Assembly: GCF_001894985.1 (NCBI RefSeq)
Contig: NZ_BCXG01000022.1
Location: 26,646 to 90,645, forward strand
Reading direction: 5' to 3'
Source: Rhodococcus tukisamuensis NBRC 100609
Lineage (GTDB): Bacteria; Actinomycetota; Actinomycetes; Mycobacteriales; Mycobacteriaceae
Length of the DNA: 64,000 bases
The notes under the pieces were generated by a model. The model did not search any database, was not told the origin of the DNA, and worked only from the letters and a program-made list of their open reading frames with translations. The stretch's first letter is position 1, and every line of letters starts with the position of its first letter. The position numbers and the translations under genes were made by a program. Below are positions 60,311-64,000 of the stretch, piece after piece.

Positions 60311-61912
60311 TCAGACCAGCCCGGTCCCGTCGCCGGAGGCCTTCGCCGGGGGCTCCGGCATCCGCATCATTCGGTACGAGTTGAACAGCCCGACGAGACC
60401 GGCGAGGAGCGGAACGAGCAGCGCGATCTGCAGGGCGAGCGGTCGCGCGTCGGTGTTGATGCGGATGATCTCGTCCTGAGTCTCCGGCGGTTGGCCGACG
60501 AGCAGTTGTTCGAGCTGGGTGTTGCTCATGACTTCGGCGTCGTCCTCGAGCACCTGCGCCACCCGCTGCTGATCGGCCGGCGGGAGCACGGTGCTCGATT
60601 CCGTCATGGCGGTGAACGTGAAGGACAGGGTTGCCAGCATGACTGCGCCGGCGAACGCCAGGCCGAACGAGAGCCCGAAGGACCCCGCCGCCGAATTCAC
60701 GCCGGCGGCTTCGCTGATCCGTTCCTCCTCTATCGGGGCGAGGGTGTAGTTGTTGAGTTGAGAGACCAACAGCCCCAACCCCGATCCCGCGATCACCAGG
60801 GGGATCACGAGGCCCCAGCCGAACTCCTCCCTCGGCACGATCGGGATCAGCGCCGCGATCCCGATCGTGAGAAGCACGAATCCCCACCGGATGATGCTGC
60901 TGGGACGCCGATCGCCGGCCCTCTTCCCCGCGAGCAGCGCCACTGCGAACATGCTGAGCGAGAGCGGGGCGAGAGACAGGCCCGCCTGCATCGCGTTGTA
61001 CTCGAGCACCATCTGCAGGTAGATCGGCAGCGCAATCATCGTGCCGCCCAGGGCAATCTGCTGGAGCATCTGTCCCGTGATCCCCAGCCTGAAGACCTTG
61101 GAGCGGAACAGGTCCGGGTCCAGCAGCGCCGGCCGCCCTGCTCGCTTGCGCCGGACGAGCCAGTAGGCCAGCCCGGCCAGCGCAGTCGCACCCATCGCCA
61201 GGAGCGCACCGACGGCCTCGCCGCCCTCCTGCCACACCAGGATTCCCAGCACGATGCCGCCCATGCCCAGAACGGAGAGCGCCGCGCCGACCGCGTCCAC
61301 GCCCCGAGGCCCCGTGTACGACACATCGCGGACGAGTCCGATGCCCGACAGCACGACCGCGATGATGACGACCTCGAGCACGAAGCCGAGGCGCCACGAC
61401 AGATAAGTGGTGATGAAGCCTCCGAGCAGCGGTCCGACGGCAGCGGCAATCGCGGCCGCCGCCCCGACGAGCGCATAGACCTTCTTCTGAGCGCCGCCCT
61501 CGAAGTTGCCGTGGATGAGGGACTGCATGGCGGGAAGCAGGAGCGACGCGCCGATTCCTCCGAGCACGGCCCAGAAGACGATGACCACGGTCAGGCTCTG
61601 CGCGAGCGCCATTGCCGATGCCCCGACCGCGTAGCCGAGTAGACCCAGCACGTACGCCCGCTTGCGTCCGACGAGGTCGCCGACCTTGCCGCCGATCAGG
61701 ATGAACGCGGCGGACACCAGCGCCTCGAGAGCGATCGCCGCCTGAACGCCGCTGACCGTCGTGTCGAGGTCCCGCACCACCGACGAGATCGACACGTTCA
61801 TGAGCGATGTGTCGACGACGAGCACGAACATCGCCATCGCCAGCAGCACGGCGAGCAGCAGTCGGGGGCCCGTCGCCCGCTCGGACTCACCGGCGGCCAG
61901 CCGGCCCGTCAT
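60311..61912 (-). CDS. MFS transporter, DHA2 family
   Basis: This is 533 residues from the ATG at 61912. DHA2 features: DTSLMNVSISSVVRDLDTTVSG in TM1, GGKVGDLVGRKRAYVLG (motif A), GAAAAIAAAVGPLLGGFITTYLSWR (motif C). About 14 hydrophobic segments; a periplasmic extension between TM13 and TM14 (STVLPPADQQRVAQVLEDDAEVMS). Probably drug or metabolite efflux. It is convergent with bkdC and divergent from the amphi-Trp gene. The frame continues upstream of the ATG but lacks homology. Confidence 0.9.
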   Translation of the reverse strand: MTGRLAAGESERATGPRLLLAVLLAMAMFVLVVDTSLMNVSISSVVRDLDTTVSGVQAAIALEALVSAAFILIGGKVGDLVGRKRAYVLGLLGYAVGASAMALAQSLTVVIVFWAVLGGIGASLLLPAMQSLIHGNFEGGAQKKVYALVGAAAAIAAAVGPLLGGFITTYLSWRLGFVLEVVIIAVVLSGIGLVRDVSYTGPRGVDAVGAALSVLGMGGIVLGILVWQEGGEAVGALLAMGATALAGLAYWLVRRKRAGRPALLDPDLFRSKVFRLGITGQMLQQIALGGTMIALPIYLQMVLEYNAMQAGLSLAPLSLSMFAVALLAGKRAGDRRPSSIIRWGFVLLTIGIAALIPIVPREEFGWGLVIPLVIAGSGLGLLVSQLNNYTLAPIEEERISEAAGVNSAAGSFGLSFGLAFAGAVMLATLSFTFTAMTESSTVLPPADQQRVAQVLEDDAEVMSNTQLEQLLVGQPPETQDEIIRINTDARPLALQIALLVPLLAGLVGLFNSYRMMRMPEPPAKASGDGTGLV

Positions 61913-62123
61913 CGGACCGCCGCCGTCCGGCGGCTCAGGGGTTCGGCGCAGAAACACGAGGCCCACAGCATCACGGCCACCTCCCGGGGCACCCACCCGT
62001 TTCGGCCACTCAGCCTGTCGGGCAACCGAGGTAGGCCGTTCTTACGTCACTAGAAACGAGTGTGTCACGCGTAGTTCTCACGGGCTACGGTTGTCACACA
62101 CTTCGCCGATGTCAGGAGCAGTC
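61913..62123. promoter_or_regulatory. Divergent intergenic region between MFS and amphi-Trp genes
   Basis: This 211-nt stretch holds no supported gene. It must contain the promoters of both genes. Nested weak inverted repeats (CGTAG/CTACG at about 62072-62091) lie before the amphi-Trp start. AGGAG for that gene is at about 62114. Confidence 0.35.
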
Positions 62124-62426
62124 GTGCCCAAGCTGGAGATCAAGAGAATGTCCGAGCTCTCCCGGAAGGAAGTGTCCGACCGGCTCATCGCGCTCGGGCG
62201 CGCCCTCGCGGGCGACTCCGAGGTCGAGCTTGGCTCGGACGGCGACTCGATCACGATCCTCGTCGCCGACCAGGTCCAGTGGGAACTCGAGATCGAGGTC
62301 GAAGGCGACAAGACCGAGATCGAGATCGAGATCAGCTGGCGCGACGGTCCGTCCGACGAATCGGAAGCCGCGGTTCCGGTCAAGCCCGTGCGGCGCGCGC
62401 GACCGCGCAAGAGCACCGCCAAGTGA
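62124..62426 (+). CDS. Amphi-Trp domain-containing protein
   Basis: This is 100 residues from GTG 62124 (AGGAG six nucleotides upstream; an earlier in-frame ATG at 62109 is possible). The amphi-Trp motif has RMSELSRKEVSDRLIALGRALAG followed by alternating hydrophobic/acidic strands VQWELEIEVEGDKTEIEIEISW, with the conserved Trp in VQWELE and ISW. The C-terminal tail PVRRARPRKSTAK is basic. Function unknown. Followed by a separate MFS gene after 68 nt. Confidence 0.85.
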   Translation: MPKLEIKRMSELSRKEVSDRLIALGRALAGDSEVELGSDGDSITILVADQVQWELEIEVEGDKTEIEIEISWRDGPSDESEAAVPVKPVRRARPRKSTAK

Positions 62427-62494
62427 CGGGGCCGGTGCCCGTGTGGGCTCCTGTCGGCACCGACTCGCCGGCGGCACAAAGGTAGAAAGGACGG

Positions 62495-63697
62495 GTGCGA
62501 CTGACAAGCCCGACGATCACCGGCCCCGTCCGGCTCCGCCGGGCCCGCGCCGCGATCTTCGGCATCTTCGCCGTCAACGGCTTCCTGCTCGCCGCGTGGG
62601 TGGTGCACATTCCGTCGATCTCCGACCGCACCGGCATCAGCCACGCCACCCTCGGCTGGCTGCTTCTGGTCCTGGCGGGCGGCGCGCTGATCGGCATGCA
62701 GATCGCGGGCCCGCTGGCGGACCGTTGGGGCAGCAGGCGACTGACTGTGTCGGCCGGGCTGCTGATCTCCGCCGCGATGATCGGGCCGGCACTGGCCACC
62801 GACACCGCCGGGCTGGCGGTGGCGCTGGCCGTGTTCGGCTTCGGCAACGGCGCGCTGGACGTGTCGATGAACTCACAGGCCGTGCACGCCGAGCGCGCGT
62901 ACGGACGGCCGATCATGTCGGCGTTCCACGCGTGCTTCTCGGTCGGCGGGGTGGTCGGCTCGCTGCTCGGCGCGGCGACGCTCGCCGCGGGCTGGACGCC
63001 GCTGACGTCGCTGACCGGTGCGTCGGTGATCGGCCTCGTCACCGTCGGGGCGTGCGGACCGTTGCTGTTGCAGCACGTCGTGCACGAGCACGAGTCCGAC
63101 CGTCCTGTTGCCGCGGCCAGGCCGAACTCCCGCAAGGTTCTCACCCTCGGCGCGGTCGCGTTCGCACTGTTCCTCGCGGAGGGCGCGGCCAACGACTGGA
63201 GCACCCTACAGGTCAAGGAGCACCTGGGCGCTTCCGAGTCGACCGCGGCGTTGGCGTTCGGGGCGTTCGCGGTGATGATGACCGTCGGTCGCTTCACCGC
63301 GGACCGGGTCAGCGCGGCGTTCGGCGCGTTCGCGGTGGTCCGCTACGGCACCCTGATCGCGGCCGCCGGCCTGGCGGTGATCATCGGGTCCGGCTGGTTG
63401 TGGCTGACGCTCTGCGGCTGGGCGCTGTTCGGGCTCGGCCTGTCCGGCTGCATCCCGCAGATCTTCACCGCGGCCGGAAACCTGAGCGAGGGCGCGGCGG
63501 GCGTGAACATGTCGCGGGTGGTGGGGATGGGTTACGTCGGCCTGCTCGCCGGACCGGCGCTGCTCGGCTGGCTGACCACGCTGATGCCGCTGACCGCGAC
63601 CCTGCTGGTGCCGCTCGGGCTCCTACTGGTCGCGTCCCGCTACGCCGGGGTGGTCGGTCGCGCCCCCGCACCCAGCACGTCCAGCCACTCTGCCTGA
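62495..63697 (+). CDS. MFS transporter
   Basis: This is 400 residues from GTG 62495 (AAAGGA upstream). Twelve predicted helices; motif A-like GPLADRWGSRRLTVSAG, GNGALDVSMNSQAVHAE in TM4-5, and AAGNLSEGAAGVNMSRVVGMGYVGLLAGP in TM10-11. The DVSMN...H and GVNMSRV patterns match the FucP/YbjJ-like (Inner-membrane Fsr/YbjJ) branch. Substrate unknown. Confidence 0.88.
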   Translation: MRLTSPTITGPVRLRRARAAIFGIFAVNGFLLAAWVVHIPSISDRTGISHATLGWLLLVLAGGALIGMQIAGPLADRWGSRRLTVSAGLLISAAMIGPALATDTAGLAVALAVFGFGNGALDVSMNSQAVHAERAYGRPIMSAFHACFSVGGVVGSLLGAATLAAGWTPLTSLTGASVIGLVTVGACGPLLLQHVVHEHESDRPVAAARPNSRKVLTLGAVAFALFLAEGAANDWSTLQVKEHLGASESTAALAFGAFAVMMTVGRFTADRVSAAFGAFAVVRYGTLIAAAGLAVIIGSGWLWLTLCGWALFGLGLSGCIPQIFTAAGNLSEGAAGVNMSRVVGMGYVGLLAGPALLGWLTTLMPLTATLLVPLGLLLVASRYAGVVGRAPAPSTSSHSA

Positions 63698-63827
63698 GCG
63701 CCCATCTGTCCGAGGGCTCATCTGGCCGAGTGCTCCGGCGACTTCGGGCATTTCGACCACCACGTCGCCGAGCTGCTTGTACGTTCGGGCCGCGCACCGA
63801 CATTTCACCGAGCAAGGGAGCCACCGC

Positions 63828-63917
63828 ATGGCCAGCCTCGACGACTTCGATCCCGTCGCCATGGTGATCGCGATGATCACCACCGCCCTCATCCCGACCG
63901 GCAGCGTGATCACCTAG
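63828..63917 (+). CDS. Unrecognised 29-residue hydrophobic peptide
   Basis: A short gene from ATG 63828, with AAGGGAG eight nucleotides upstream, encodes MASLDDFDPVAMVIAMITT followed by ALIPTGSVIT. The acidic N terminus (DDFD) precedes a hydrophobic segment and a Gly-Ser turn. A 19-bp perfect hairpin lies 27 nt after the stop. Its core VIAMITTAL...GSVI resembles IIATIAAL...GSI of the 27-residue peptide at 50823-50906, and the DNA encoding the cores shares ATCGCGA-GATC-CC and GCCCT. It therefore looks like a member of a small peptide family. No known homologue recognised. Confidence 0.6.
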   Translation: MASLDDFDPVAMVIAMITTALIPTGSVIT

Positions 63918-63943
63918 ACGCCGTCACAGGCCCACGAAACGAC

Positions 63944-63986
63944 CGCAGGCGTCCTTCCCCGATCGATTCGGGGAAGGACGCCTGCG
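63944..63986 (+). terminator. Strong hairpin terminator after the 29-residue peptide gene
   Basis: A perfect 19-bp stem (CGCAGGCGTCCTTCCCCGA and its complement) encloses a 5-nt TCGAT loop. It lies 27 nt downstream of the peptide stop. Confidence 0.85.
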
Positions 63987-64000
63987 TCAGAGAGCGAGTC

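Noticed and set aside
63698..63735. Short imperfect tandem repeat (CATCTGTCCGAG / CATCTGGCCGAG)
   Set aside because: Only two copies of about 12 bases right after a stop codon; probably chance duplication in GC-rich DNA.
1..64000. CRISPR arrays, insertion sequences, prophage or integrase genes
   Set aside because: No regularly spaced repeats, transposase, integrase or phage structural motifs were seen in either strand.

Overview
The window is chromosomal DNA of a high-GC actinobacterium, most likely Rhodococcus or a close mycolic-acid-containing relative. The evidence is the strong G/C bias at third codon positions, many GTG starts, KstR-type and IdeR-type operators, a HelZ-type helicase, a fused cysNC gene, two CYP102-like P450s and a bkd/mms branched-chain catabolic set. 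I see no insertion sequence, prophage, CRISPR array or replication origin.

Layout. 1-2.1 kb: phosphoketolase, cut by the window edge. 2.3 kb: tRNA-Arg(CCG) with a terminator. 2.4-9.0 kb, minus strand: a LEH/SnoaL-like protein, an F420-dependent oxidoreductase, then cysQ, cysNC and cysD (sulfate activation) and an iclR regulator. 9.0-12.2 kb, plus strand: DUF1214 protein, SDR and sulfotransferase. The iclR gene is flanked by mirror-image pairs of palindromes, one of them a KstR-type operator, so PAPS supply (cysDNC), PAP removal (cysQ) and PAPS use (sulfotransferase) look co-regulated and tied to the sterol regulon. 12.3-13.1 kb: Zn-ribbon/OB-fold protein plus a small partner. 14.1-14.9 kb: bfd and bfr behind iron boxes. 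15-19 kb: four-gene operon of KAS III, SDR, APH-like kinase and CaiB transferase. 19-23.2 kb: a run of poorly characterised genes (HEAT repeats, YcxB-like, DUF4274) ending at tRNA-Cys(GCA), resembling an immunity-gene island.

23.3-27.5 kb: PD-(D/E)XK-like protein, MFS transporter, SDR, MarR and an Hsp70/actin-fold protein. 27.5-33 kb: complete valine branch (mmsA, isobutyryl-CoA dehydrogenase, HIBYL-CoA hydrolase, mmsB, enoyl-CoA hydratase), divergent from an SDR across a 33-bp operator-like palindrome. 34-37.7 kb: SWIM-finger protein and HelZ-like SNF2 helicase. 38-39 kb: class IV aminotransferase. 39-46.4 kb: a regulated cluster of lipoprotein, FAD oxidoreductase, large SARP-type regulator and DHA2 exporter, with heptamer repeats matching SARP-site geometry before the oxidoreductase and exporter. 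46.6-51 kb: AroE-like dehydrogenase, a macro-domain/sulfurtransferase fusion, GlsB/YeaQ protein, BenE transporter and an unrecognised 27-residue peptide gene.

51-56.8 kb: APH-like kinase/acyl-CoA dehydrogenase pair, divergent from two tandem stand-alone CYP102-like P450s, then a DoxX protein. 56.8-60.3 kb: bkd operon (E1 alpha, E1 beta, E2) behind a structured leader. 60.3-64 kb: DHA2 transporter, amphi-Trp protein, a second MFS transporter and a 29-residue peptide gene similar to the 27-residue one, each followed by a strong terminator. The bkd operon, the mms operon and possibly the aminotransferase cover valine breakdown from transamination to propionyl-CoA.
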